Of a DNA stretch of 36,647 nucleotides, positions 1 through 8,806 are shown piece after piece. Numbering within the stretch: position 1 is the stretch's first letter; each line of letters starts with the position of its first letter. The notes beneath the pieces were generated by a model that was given only the letters and a program-made list of their open reading frames with translations, had not been told where the DNA came from and made no database searches. The DNA lies in contig PAOY01000020.1 of the NCBI GenBank assembly GCA_002710135.1, forward strand, positions 1-36,647, given 5' to 3'. The position numbers and the translations under genes were made by a program. The stretch is from Dehalococcoidia bacterium (GTDB lineage: Bacteria; Chloroflexota; Dehalococcoidia; Lucifugimonadales; Lucifugimonadaceae).

Positions 1-606
1 GTGATCATCATGCCCTTCGTGGTCGTCATGGTCGTCATCATCATCTTTATGTTTATCATGATCGTGTCCATCATGGTCGTCATCATCATCTTTATGCTTA
101 TCATGATCGTGTCCATCATGGTCATCATCATCATCTTTATGCTTGTCATCATCGTGACCATGCCCTTCGTGATCATCGTGCCCATGGCCCTCGTGATCAT
201 CGTGGCCTTCTTCTGAGAATTCAATTGGATTTATACTAGGCCCAATTTCGATTAGTTTATCTGCAGATGCTACAGAGTTCTCTAGCAATTCAACTAAGTT
301 TGCAGATTCATATTTTAAACCTACGTAAAACACAATATCAGCATCAGCTATCTTTATTGCATCTTGAGGAGAAGCTTCAAAACTATGAGGATCTGCAGAA
401 TATGGCATCAAGATGCTTAAATCTATATTGTCATTTCCTACCTGTCTAACATACTCAGCAATCATTGGAGTTGTTGCCAACACGCTAAGCTTATCAACAG
501 ATTCTTCTGTAGTTACAGCTTGATTATCTACCTGGCTTTCACATGCGAAAATTATCAACACTGACATACATAAAACTGACAGCTTTAAAAAACGCTTAAA
601 GTTCAT
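1..606 (-). CDS. Zinc/manganese ABC transporter substrate-binding lipoprotein (ZnuA/SBP_bac_9-like), C-terminal part cut off by window start
   Basis: Reverse complement translates from ATG at 606: MNFKRFLKLSVLCMSVLIIFACESQVDNQAVTTEESVDKLSVLATTPMIAEYVRQVGNDNIDLSILMPYSADPHSFEASPQDAIKIADADIVFYVGLKYESANLVELLENS..., then a His/Asp-rich loop with no stop to base 1. Lipobox-like LIIFAC; the PHSFEASPQD segment and the His-rich loop are typical of ZnuA-type proteins. Confidence 0.88.
   Translation of the reverse strand, partial: MNFKRFLKLSVLCMSVLIIFACESQVDNQAVTTEESVDKLSVLATTPMIAEYVRQVGNDNIDLSILMPYSADPHSFEASPQDAIKIADADIVFYVGLKYESANLVELLENSVASADKLIEIGPSINPIEFSEEGHDDHEGHGHDDHEGHGHDDDKHKDDDDDHDGHDHDKHKDDDDDHDGHDHDKHKDDDDDHDDHEGHDDH
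27..161. repeat. Three tandem 45-bp in-frame repeats (27-71, 72-116, 117-161) encoding the His/Asp/Lys-rich loop (HDKHKDDDDDHDGHD-like unit)
   Basis: catggtcgtcatcatcatctttatgtttatcatgatcgtgtccat-type unit recurs at exactly 45-bp spacing; third copy is diverged. Confidence 0.85.
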
Positions 607-625
607 TATTTTTTCCTTATTCTAA

Positions 626-640
626 TGATACGTTGTATCA
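626..640. promoter_or_regulatory. Zur/Fur-family-like 7-1-7 palindrome, box 1 (TGATACGTTGTATCA)
   Basis: Near-perfect inverted repeat 20 bp upstream of the ZnuA-like start; two similar copies in the same intergenic region. Confidence 0.6.
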
Positions 641-752
641 AATTTGTATCTTTCAATTATACATAAATTTTTTAAGTGTGAAAATAAAATTTATGATAAA
701 TCAAGAATAATTATTTAGTTTTTTTTCACACCAATATATTTCTTGCTAATAA

Positions 753-767
753 TGATATATGGTATCA
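753..767. promoter_or_regulatory. Zur/Fur-family-like palindrome, box 2 (TGATATATGGTATCA)
   Basis: Imperfect copy of the box at 626 and 850. Confidence 0.5.
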
Positions 768-849
768 ATTAAATAATCAAGAAATTAATATTATTATTAT
801 AATTCTTTACTAAATTTGTATATATTTCTCGAATTGTTCTTTATTGTAA

Positions 850-864
850 TGATACAATGTATCA
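850..864. promoter_or_regulatory. Zur/Fur-family-like palindrome, box 3 (TGATACAATGTATCA, perfect 7-1-7)
   Basis: TGATACA-A-TGTATCA is a perfect 7-1-7 inverted repeat in the intergenic region upstream of the ZnuA-like gene. Confidence 0.6.
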
Positions 865-924
865 ATAAAAAATAGAAATTAAGCTTTGGCTTTATAAAAC
901 TTATAGCTTTTTTGTAACCCTTGT

Positions 925-1659
925 TTATTCTGATATTATGGGTCTTTTTTTAGGAATGCCGTTTCTTCTTGGAAAATTTACTGGAGTTGATTTAAATTTT
1001 TCCCAAATTATAAAATGGTCTGTAGGTAATGAATTTGGCATTGTAACTTTTTCTACTAATGTTTTTTTTGAACCTAATAATTCAGAAATATACTTTGATT
1101 CATCTATTTCATCATTTGGAAATTTTCCTTTTGCAGTTATTACCTTTCCACCAACCTTAACTAGTGGTAATGTTAGTTCAGCTAGTGTAGGCAATTTAGC
1201 TAAAGCTCTAGTTAATATAAAGTCATAAGATTCTCTCTTACTCGATTTGCCTAAATTTTCTGCCCTTTCGTTCTCTATATTTACATTTCTAAGACTTAAA
1301 TTTTTAATTACTTCCTCCAGGAAAGAACATTTCTTTTGAGAAGGTTCGCATAGTGACAGGCTTATCTCAGGATAAAATATTTTTATTGGAATTGAAGGAA
1401 TGCCCGCTCCAGTTCCAATCTCAAGAAATTTGTAATTTGAATTTAAGAAATCTTTTTTCAAAAAAATTATATACCTTAGAGACCTGACGAATAGTTCGTT
1501 TGAAATATTACTCCATCCTTTCAAAGATGTTAGATTAAATTCTTTTGAAGATTTTTCAATCATGACGTAATAATCGTATAAATTACTCAATTTTTGATCA
1601 TCAAAAGATATTCCTAAGTCTTTAATTTGATTATGAAAATTTTCATTAATTTCTTCCAT
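925..1659 (-). CDS. rsmG: 16S rRNA (guanine(527)-N(7))-methyltransferase RsmG
   Basis: FLEIGTGAGIPSIPIKIFYPEISLSLCEPSQKKCSFLEEV and LTRALAKLPTLAEL match RsmG/GidB. Confidence 0.9.
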   Translation of the reverse strand: MEEINENFHNQIKDLGISFDDQKLSNLYDYYVMIEKSSKEFNLTSLKGWSNISNELFVRSLRYIIFLKKDFLNSNYKFLEIGTGAGIPSIPIKIFYPEISLSLCEPSQKKCSFLEEVIKNLSLRNVNIENERAENLGKSSKRESYDFILTRALAKLPTLAELTLPLVKVGGKVITAKGKFPNDEIDESKYISELLGSKKTLVEKVTMPNSLPTDHFIIWEKFKSTPVNFPRRNGIPKKRPIISE

Positions 1660-1772
1660 ACCTTTAAATATAATTCATTAATCTTTTTTATACTGAGAAA
1701 ATATTCTTTCTGATGTTTATAATGATTCATAATAATCATATAAAATTTACACAACAAGGATGACTAATTCAT

Positions 1773-2567
1773 ATGAAAATATGTGTTTGTATAAAAGAAG
1801 TTCCTGATTCGGATATTCCTTCGAATAAGCTTCAAATAGACAATCAAAGTAAAAAAATATTACCTGTAGAAAATATTTCAAATATAGTTAATGGCTTTGA
1901 CTTGAACGCAGTAGAACTTGCCTTGAGATTTTCTGAAAACTTTGAGGAGTCATCAGTTTCCATAATATCTGTAGGAAATAATTTAACAAGTGACGTTATA
2001 AAGAAACCATTAGCTATGGGAGCTGATGAGTTAATTACTTGTGAAGACCCATCTATTGAAAAAATGGACATAAAAGGAATAGCCAAAGTTCTTAGTAAAA
2101 TGATACTCAAGACAGGTCCATATGACATTATTTTTTGTGGTAGACATGCCTCTGATTTTGATAATGCTAGCGTACCATTTGGAATTTCTGAATTTCTTTC
2201 TATTCCTCTTGTAAACATTGTAAAAAATATAAAGAAAATTAATAAAAAAATCATAATTGAAAGAATTATTACCGATGGATTTCAGAAAGTAGAATCTAAA
2301 ATGCCTTTAGTTGTAACTACCGGAAACCAAGTTGGAGACCCTAGATATCCAACCTTAAAGGGAATAATGGAAGCATCAAAAAAACAAATTAAGAAAATTT
2401 TATTAGAAGAACTTGAATTAGAACAAAATGATATTAAGCCTAAAGTGAAAATTGAAGAAATATATTTTCCTGAAAATGAAAATAATGTTGAAATCATTGA
2501 GGGAAATTCAAATAAAGAAAAAGCTATAAATCTAATAACTAAATTAAAGGCAGAGGGAGTTATTTAG
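1773..2567 (+). CDS. etfB: Electron transfer flavoprotein beta subunit
   Basis: MKICVCIKEVPDS...NGFDLNAVELALR...MGADELI...GRHASDFDNASVPFGISEFLSIPLVNIV; ETF-beta signature; followed by etfA. Confidence 0.93.
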   Translation: MKICVCIKEVPDSDIPSNKLQIDNQSKKILPVENISNIVNGFDLNAVELALRFSENFEESSVSIISVGNNLTSDVIKKPLAMGADELITCEDPSIEKMDIKGIAKVLSKMILKTGPYDIIFCGRHASDFDNASVPFGISEFLSIPLVNIVKNIKKINKKIIIERIITDGFQKVESKMPLVVTTGNQVGDPRYPTLKGIMEASKKQIKKILLEELELEQNDIKPKVKIEEIYFPENENNVEIIEGNSNKEKAINLITKLKAEGVI

Positions 2568-2569
2568 AT

Positions 2570-3526
2570 ATGAATATTTTATCCGTAATCATAAATGAAA
2601 ATGATGATTTAAATGAATCCTCTTTAGAAATTTTTTCATTTATTGATCAACTTGGTTCTACAAATAAAATAAGCTCCTTGGTATTTGGAGGAGAAAAATC
2701 TGCTATATCCAAACTTTGTAGTGATGAAATTTTTTACGCTTCTGTAGAAAATTCAGAAGCGTTGAATCCTAATAATGTTTTAAAAACTATGGATAAATTT
2801 TTAAGTGATAAAAAATTTGATCTAATTGTGTTTCAAAAAGATGATATTTCAAATTTTGTAGCTCCTGCACTATCATTTAGAAAAGATTTTGCATATTTGC
2901 CAGATGTAAAAAAATTTGTTTCTAAAAATGAATCAGAAATAAAGTTTGTTAGACCCGTACATGGTGAATCAGCTGAAGCAATTTACTCCGTAGATATTAG
3001 TTCTACAATTATTATAAAGATTAGAAAAAGTTCCTTTGAAATTAAACAATTGAGTAAACAAAATAGTATTGTAAATGAGATTATTCTGGAAGAACAAGAT
3101 GAAAATACTTTTAAGATTTTAGAAACTGAAAAAGTAAAGTCAGAAGGAATTCAGCTTGATGAAGCTGAGATAGTTATTTCAGGAGGTAGAGGGATAGGAA
3201 GTAAAGAGGGGTTTGATAACTTGAAAGAGCTAGCTGAACTACTTAATGGAGCTCTGGGGGCATCAAGAGCTGCAGTTGAATCTGAATGGATAGAAACAAG
3301 TCATTTGGTAGGCTTAACTGGAAAATGGATTAGTCCCAATTTATACTTTACCTTTGGTATATCTGGAGCTAGTCAACATTTAGCTGGTTGTATAAATTCA
3401 AAAAATATTGTTGCTGTAAACAAAGATCCAGACGCTTCAATTTTCAATCATTCAAAGTTTGGAGTTATTGCTGATTGCAATGATTTTATAAAAGAAGTGA
3501 TAGAAGAAATAAAAAATATTCAATAA
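2570..3526 (+). CDS. etfA: Electron transfer flavoprotein alpha subunit
   Basis: C-terminal FAD domain SGGRGIGSKEGFDNLKELAELLNGALGASRAAVE...GISGASQHLAGCINSKNIVAVNKDPDASIF. Confidence 0.93.
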   Translation: MNILSVIINENDDLNESSLEIFSFIDQLGSTNKISSLVFGGEKSAISKLCSDEIFYASVENSEALNPNNVLKTMDKFLSDKKFDLIVFQKDDISNFVAPALSFRKDFAYLPDVKKFVSKNESEIKFVRPVHGESAEAIYSVDISSTIIIKIRKSSFEIKQLSKQNSIVNEIILEEQDENTFKILETEKVKSEGIQLDEAEIVISGGRGIGSKEGFDNLKELAELLNGALGASRAAVESEWIETSHLVGLTGKWISPNLYFTFGISGASQHLAGCINSKNIVAVNKDPDASIFNHSKFGVIADCNDFIKEVIEEIKNIQ

Positions 3527-3531
3527 ATTTA

Positions 3532-4566
3532 TTGAAAAATCTTTTTAAAATATTAGCTTTGGTAATTTCAATAATTTTTATATTACTTATCAAAGATGCA
3601 GAACGAATTTCTGAAATAGATAAAATAATTTCAGGCTACAAATTCAATCTTATTTCTTGGGAATTAAGAAGACTACCTAAGCAAACTATAGACTTTTTTA
3701 AGTCTTCTAATCTTACAAAAGAAGAAGCAGAAAAAATCTTAAATGAAGTGGATTTTTCTAGAATGGATACCCTTGAGTTATATTATGAGAAAAATATTTC
3801 AAACTTAATCAAAAATGAATTGGATAAAAATTTTCTTTTTCCACCTTTGGCTATTTCTTTAGAGAAACCTCCTAAAGTGCTAATAGTATCACCAAAAGAT
3901 AAAATTTCTCAAAAAATAGCAATTTTGCTAAGTAATGATATTTCAATTGCTGAGATTGAATCAATAGAAAGTAGAATAGACGCATTAAACTTATCATCTA
4001 TAATTTTAGATACCGGAGGATTTGCAGCATACCCTAGCCTAATAAATATAAAAAAAGACTCAAATTTTATGATTTCAACTATATCTCATGAATGGCTCCA
4101 TCATTATTTATTTTTTTTCCCACTTGGCAAATCTTATTTTAAGGGACAAGATATGATTTTTATCAATGAAACTTTAGCAGATTTATTTGCAGATAATATT
4201 ATTAAGAATGAAAAAAATAATGAATCGGATTCTAGTAGCTTTTTTAAAGATTTTATGAAAGAAACTAGGATAAAAGTTGATACATTGCTGCTGAATGATG
4301 AAATAGATCTAGCAGAGATATATATGAAGAGACGGACAATTGAAATAAATAATAAGGGATATACTATTAGGAAAATAAATCAGGCATATTTTGCATTTTA
4401 CGGTAATTATGGAACATCGCCATCTTCAACTCATAATTATCATGAAAAATTAACTGACTTGCTAAGTACATATAATTCATTTAATGAATTTTTAGAAGAT
4501 ATAAAAAAGGTTGATAGCGTAAAAAAATTAGAAAATATAATTAATCTTAGATCGCATAATAATTGA
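3532..4566 (+). CDS. Membrane-anchored putative zinc metallopeptidase (HExxH), TTG start
   Basis: N-terminal hydrophobic segment ILALVISIIFILLI; STISHEWLHHYLFFF (HExxH) at about 4087-4104 followed by INETLADLFADNI; TTG start at 3532. Confidence 0.6.
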   Translation: MKNLFKILALVISIIFILLIKDAERISEIDKIISGYKFNLISWELRRLPKQTIDFFKSSNLTKEEAEKILNEVDFSRMDTLELYYEKNISNLIKNELDKNFLFPPLAISLEKPPKVLIVSPKDKISQKIAILLSNDISIAEIESIESRIDALNLSSIILDTGGFAAYPSLINIKKDSNFMISTISHEWLHHYLFFFPLGKSYFKGQDMIFINETLADLFADNIIKNEKNNESDSSSFFKDFMKETRIKVDTLLLNDEIDLAEIYMKRRTIEINNKGYTIRKINQAYFAFYGNYGTSPSSTHNYHEKLTDLLSTYNSFNEFLEDIKKVDSVKKLENIINLRSHNN

Positions 4567-4587
4567 AAAATAAGTTATAATTAAAGA

Positions 4588-5667
4588 ATGAACCTTATTA
4601 GAAAAACATTTGGTATAGCTAGATCATACAGGCCTCCATCAGGTGGCAGAAAAGATGAGTATGATATTTCTTTCCAAGAATTTATTGATAACTTAAAAAA
4701 TAATTTACCATTCTTAAAAAAATTTCCTCAAGGTAACAAATCTTTAATATTGATTGGTATTATAGTACTAGCTATTTTTTGGGCAGGTTCAGGTGTGTAC
4801 ACGGTTGGCCCAGATCAACAAGCAGCACTAAGAATGTTTGGTAAATTTCAAACTATTCAAACAAATGGTCTTCATTGGTGGTGGCCTTCTCCAATTGGGC
4901 AAAGAGATGTTGTAGTTACTACTGCTACAAGACAGCTAGAATTAGGGTTTAGAAGTGAAGGGGAAGAAATCACTCAACCTGTACCATATGAATCTATAAT
5001 GATTACAGGAGATGAAAATTTAGTTGATGTTCAAGCTGTAGTTCAATATAAGATATCAGACTTACGAAATTATTTATTTGCTGTGGATGATCCTGGTGAA
5101 AGAGATAGAGGAGTAGATCCTGGAAAACCTGATGGCGTTACTCTAAGAGATATTACTGAAACTGCACTCAGACAAGTAGTTGGTAAAAGAAATATTGATG
5201 ATGTTTTGACTACTCAAAAAGCAGAGGTTCAGGATGAAGTTTTATCTAAAATGAGACAATTAACCACTAGTTATAATACAGGTATAGAAGTGATTGCGGT
5301 TAGGCTACAAAATGTTAATCCCCCAGTCCAAGTACAAGATGCGTTTGATGATGTAACAAGAGCTCGAGAAGAAAGAGACAGAATTATAAACCTTGCAGAT
5401 GCTTACAAAGAGTCAGAAATACCAAGAGCAAGAGGTGAAGCTGCAAAGATTATAGAATCTGCTCAAGCTTTCAAGCAAGGTCGTATAGCAAGAGCTGAAG
5501 GTGAAGCAGAGGGATTTAAGAAATTGTTAGAAGCCTATGAAAAATCTCCAGAAGTTACTAGGCAAAGGCTATATTTAGAAATGGTCGAACGAGTCTTCCC
5601 AAAATTTAATAAATATATAATTAATGAGGCGAAAATTTTGCCACTTCTTGATATTGAGTCAAACTAA
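4588..5667 (+). CDS. hflK: HflK-like SPFH/band-7 protein (FtsH modulator)
   Basis: VYTVGPDQQAALRMFGKFQTIQTNGLHWWWPSPIGQRDVV...RARGEAAKIIESAQAFKQGRIARAEGEAEGF; immediately upstream of hflC. Confidence 0.9.
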   Translation: MNLIRKTFGIARSYRPPSGGRKDEYDISFQEFIDNLKNNLPFLKKFPQGNKSLILIGIIVLAIFWAGSGVYTVGPDQQAALRMFGKFQTIQTNGLHWWWPSPIGQRDVVVTTATRQLELGFRSEGEEITQPVPYESIMITGDENLVDVQAVVQYKISDLRNYLFAVDDPGERDRGVDPGKPDGVTLRDITETALRQVVGKRNIDDVLTTQKAEVQDEVLSKMRQLTTSYNTGIEVIAVRLQNVNPPVQVQDAFDDVTRAREERDRIINLADAYKESEIPRARGEAAKIIESAQAFKQGRIARAEGEAEGFKKLLEAYEKSPEVTRQRLYLEMVERVFPKFNKYIINEAKILPLLDIESN

Positions 5668-5679
5668 AAAGGATTTTGA

Positions 5680-6717
5680 ATGAATAAAAAAGCTACACCA
5701 ATAATAGTTCTTGCAGTTATAGCTGTATTTGTTATATTACAAGCTTTTTTTACTGTTGATGAAACTGAAGTGGCTATTGTTACCACTTTTGGAGAATTTA
5801 AGCAGTCGCACGTCAATCCTGGTCTTAAAATGAAAACACCTTTTATAGACTCTGTAACTAAATTTGATAAAAGGTTACAAAGAGTTGATGTCCCTCCTGA
5901 GGCACTTCTTACTAGTGATAAAAAAAGGCTAAGCGTTGATGCTTATGCTCGCTATAAAATTATTAATCCTTTAGTTTTTTTCAAAAACCTTACTAATGAA
6001 TCGACAGCAGATTCAAGAATTGCTAGTATTGTTGCTTCTAAAATTCGAGAAGAAATTGCTCAAGATACTCAAGAAGAAATTATTTCTGCTGAGAGAGAAA
6101 ATGTGATGGGAAACATTACTACTATGTCTAATTTATTTGAAATATCTTTTCAAGAAGCTCAAGCACTAGAAAATGGTCTTCAAAACATTGATCTATCTTT
6201 ATATACTAAAATCCAAGGTCAGAATTATTTTACATTAGCAGATATTAATGAAGTAGCATCAATATTGAATAATTCAATTGATGAATCTACTGAAGTAAAG
6301 TTCTATGTTCCTCTTCAAAACATTTGGGGAGTTGAAGTAATTGATGTTCGAATAAAACGAGCAGATTTTCCAGATTCTGTTGAGAATTCGATTTTTGAAA
6401 GAATGGTAGCTGAAAGATTTAGAAAAGCTAGTGCCTTCAGAGCTGAAGGTGAAGAGCAAGACAAAGAGATCAGAGCAGCTGTTGATAGGGAAGTGGAAAT
6501 TACTTTAGAAACTGCTAATGGTCAGTCTGCCATAACTAGAGGTGAAGGGGAAGCATTGGCGATTGAAGCATTAGCTGAGGCTCTTAGTTCCGATCCAGAA
6601 TTTTATGGATTTGTTCGTTCATTGGAAGCATATGAAGCTTCTTTGCAGAATGACACTACTGTAATCTTGGATCCTGAAAGTGAATTATTCAAATACTTAG
6701 AAACATACTCAAAATAA
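5680..6717 (+). CDS. hflC: HflC-like SPFH/band-7 protein
   Basis: FTVDETEVAIVTTFGEFKQSHVNPGLKMKTPFIDSVTKFDKRLQ...WGVEVIDVRIKRADFPDSVENSIFERMVAERFRKASAFRAEGEEQ. Confidence 0.9.
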   Translation: MNKKATPIIVLAVIAVFVILQAFFTVDETEVAIVTTFGEFKQSHVNPGLKMKTPFIDSVTKFDKRLQRVDVPPEALLTSDKKRLSVDAYARYKIINPLVFFKNLTNESTADSRIASIVASKIREEIAQDTQEEIISAERENVMGNITTMSNLFEISFQEAQALENGLQNIDLSLYTKIQGQNYFTLADINEVASILNNSIDESTEVKFYVPLQNIWGVEVIDVRIKRADFPDSVENSIFERMVAERFRKASAFRAEGEEQDKEIRAAVDREVEITLETANGQSAITRGEGEALAIEALAEALSSDPEFYGFVRSLEAYEASLQNDTTVILDPESELFKYLETYSK

Positions 6718-6721
6718 ATTT

Positions 6722-7780
6722 CTATTTGAAAGAAGTATTCTCTCCATTTTTTAGATCATTCCAAACTTCGTTTATTGAAGCAATGTTAGTCCCCATTTGT
6801 TGCCCTGTTGTTCTTTTTCCTGATGTAGATTCAAGAAATCCATAAACTATCCCTATTACATATCCTTCGCTATCAATAATAGGGCCTCCAGAGTCACCTG
6901 GATCAGCTGCAGCATCGAACACAATAATTGATACATTTGTACCGAGTTCATCCCCAATATAATATGAACTTCCTTTTTCAAAATTTAAGGTTGTTGATGC
7001 TATTTTTACGTAACTAATTATTCCTGAATGACTTGATGGAACTCCTGCATTTCCTGCTGAGTAACCTATAGTAAAGACGCCTTTACCTATGTCATCAACG
7101 TCAACAGGCCTTTTCATAAAAGGATCTATTCCATGATCTACTTTTATTGCTGCTAAATCTCTTTTTTTGTCTACACCAAACACTTCTCCTTGTAAACTTA
7201 TTACTCCAGAACTATCATTTGGATTAGGTATCAATACAGATACATATTTATTTGTTCCTACAACATGTTCATTAGAAATAATCCATCCATCTTCTATAAC
7301 CCAGCCAGTCCCAGTACTATTTCCTACTTGTAACATGACTACCTTGTTTTTATTTTTTCTATAAATTTCATATGCAAAATCTCCAATCCCAGTTATTGAT
7401 TCTAGTGCTTGAGGAGTAGCTGTTGGTTGTGGAGTTGGCGTAGGTTGAGGAGTAGGCACTGGAGCTAATTTTGGAACTATATCTGGTATAAATTCTTCTA
7501 CTATATAACGATCTCTTTCTTTAGATACCTCAAATACATCATTTGCATATACTTTAGCTATGTCTTTGACTCTTTCTTCTTGAAATGCTGTTATAGTAGC
7601 AGTTGGCTGAGGTGTAGCTGTAGGAAGAGCAGTAGGTATTGGTTGAGGCGTTGGTGTGTTTAGTAAGCTAATATTATATTCAGCAATTTTTTGAGCTCTT
7701 GCATCTATTGTTGCTTCTATATCAATTTCTTCTCCACATGAAATTATAAACAGTAATATTAATAAAATAATTTTTTTCAT
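6722..7780 (-). CDS. Trypsin-like serine protease lipoprotein with Pro/Thr/Gln-rich linkers
   Basis: Signal/lipobox LLFIISC; TPTPQPIPTALPTATPQPTAT and PVPTPQPTPTPQPTATPQ linkers; NEHVVGTN, KRDLAAIKVD and PGDSGGPIID give His/Asp/Ser triad motifs. Confidence 0.85.
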   Translation of the reverse strand: MKKIILLILLFIISCGEEIDIEATIDARAQKIAEYNISLLNTPTPQPIPTALPTATPQPTATITAFQEERVKDIAKVYANDVFEVSKERDRYIVEEFIPDIVPKLAPVPTPQPTPTPQPTATPQALESITGIGDFAYEIYRKNKNKVVMLQVGNSTGTGWVIEDGWIISNEHVVGTNKYVSVLIPNPNDSSGVISLQGEVFGVDKKRDLAAIKVDHGIDPFMKRPVDVDDIGKGVFTIGYSAGNAGVPSSHSGIISYVKIASTTLNFEKGSSYYIGDELGTNVSIIVFDAAADPGDSGGPIIDSEGYVIGIVYGFLESTSGKRTTGQQMGTNIASINEVWNDLKNGENTSFK

Positions 7781-7782
7781 AT

Positions 7783-8805
7783 TTATATTGTATTTAAATC
7801 TTTCTTAATTGCAGAAGACAAAGTGTTCAATCTATATCTATTTAATTCACTCGAAAGAAGGAGGTTATTTAAAATAGAAACAGAAATATTTTTTTCAATA
7901 GATGCCCAACCTATACATGAAACTAATCCTGTGTGACCAAATGATTTTTCTGATTTATCAGATTCTTTTTCAAAATAAATTTCACTATCAAAACGTATGC
8001 CTAAGCCTAGTTTTACGTTTCTCATATTGTCGTTATGATCAGTGCCTTCAGCATAAATTTTGAAAATTTTATTTTTTGTATTTTTACTAATCCACTTTTC
8101 GTTATTAATTACTTCGTTATAAAATAAAGCAAGATCGTTACTATTTGATATGCATGTTCCTGATATTAGAGGAATATTATTTAGTCCAAATAACTTAAAT
8201 ATCATGGGAATTGTATCCAAGTTAGAAGATTCATGTCTATGAATTTCCTGAGGTGGGTTTAAGTTATTTTCAGTCATAAATTTCATTCCCCATAACTTTA
8301 ATGGAACTTTTACTAATTCATTAAAATTTTCATGAAATGATTTTTTTGTTACTCTTTCTATTAGCTCTCCTAATATCCATCCGTAAGTAACCTCATGATA
8401 AGCTATCCTTTCTCCTGCTTTTGTTTCAGGTGAATAATTTTCTAACCACCTGCTAATTCTATTAAGATCTATATAATCTTCATCAGGTAAACTTTTTGAT
8501 AATGAAACCCCTGAGGTGTGATTTAGTACATGTTTTATTTTTATATCTTTTTTGTTTTTTCTGCCGAATTCAGGCCAGTACTTTGAAATAGGATCTTCAA
8601 AATCTAATTTTCCAGAGTCGTATAATTTCCAAATTACAGAGGCAACAATTGGTTTTCCAGCAGAAAATATAAAGAAATATTTGTTGTTTTCATGTTTTTC
8701 AAAAAATTTTATTTTTTTATTTTTTTTATATACTGATAAGGAAAATTTTTTTAGTAACCCTTCTTTTCTTAACTTCTGAATAGCAGAATCTGTAAAACTT
8801 TTCAT
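7783..8805 (-). CDS. Serine hydrolase / class C beta-lactamase-like protein
   Basis: FSAGKPIVASVIWKLYDSGKLDFEDPISKYWPEF (SxxK), LNHTSGV, AYHEVTYGWILGELIERVT, GHTGLVSCIGWAS. Confidence 0.85.
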   Translation of the reverse strand: MKSFTDSAIQKLRKEGLLKKFSLSVYKKNKKIKFFEKHENNKYFFIFSAGKPIVASVIWKLYDSGKLDFEDPISKYWPEFGRKNKKDIKIKHVLNHTSGVSLSKSLPDEDYIDLNRISRWLENYSPETKAGERIAYHEVTYGWILGELIERVTKKSFHENFNELVKVPLKLWGMKFMTENNLNPPQEIHRHESSNLDTIPMIFKLFGLNNIPLISGTCISNSNDLALFYNEVINNEKWISKNTKNKIFKIYAEGTDHNDNMRNVKLGLGIRFDSEIYFEKESDKSEKSFGHTGLVSCIGWASIEKNISVSILNNLLLSSELNRYRLNTLSSAIKKDLNTI

Positions 8806-8806
8806 T

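Noticed and set aside
1-216. Plus-strand ORF MIIMPFVVVMVVIIIF... as a small hydrophobic protein
   Set aside because: It is the antisense of the His/Asp-rich ZnuA loop (CAT/GAT codons read backwards as Met/Ile/Val); the minus-strand gene has lipobox and ZnuA motifs.
938-1228. Plus-strand 96-aa ORF opposite rsmG
   Set aside because: Fully inside the well-supported rsmG gene on the other strand, no recognisable family.
1722-1739. ATGATT-N6-AATCAT inverted repeat upstream of etfB
   Set aside because: Short AT-rich repeat in AT-rich intergenic DNA, single copy, different from the TGATAC boxes; not distinguishable from chance.
1844-2254. Minus-strand 136-aa ORF opposite etfB
   Set aside because: Antisense of etfB; no domain or SD support.
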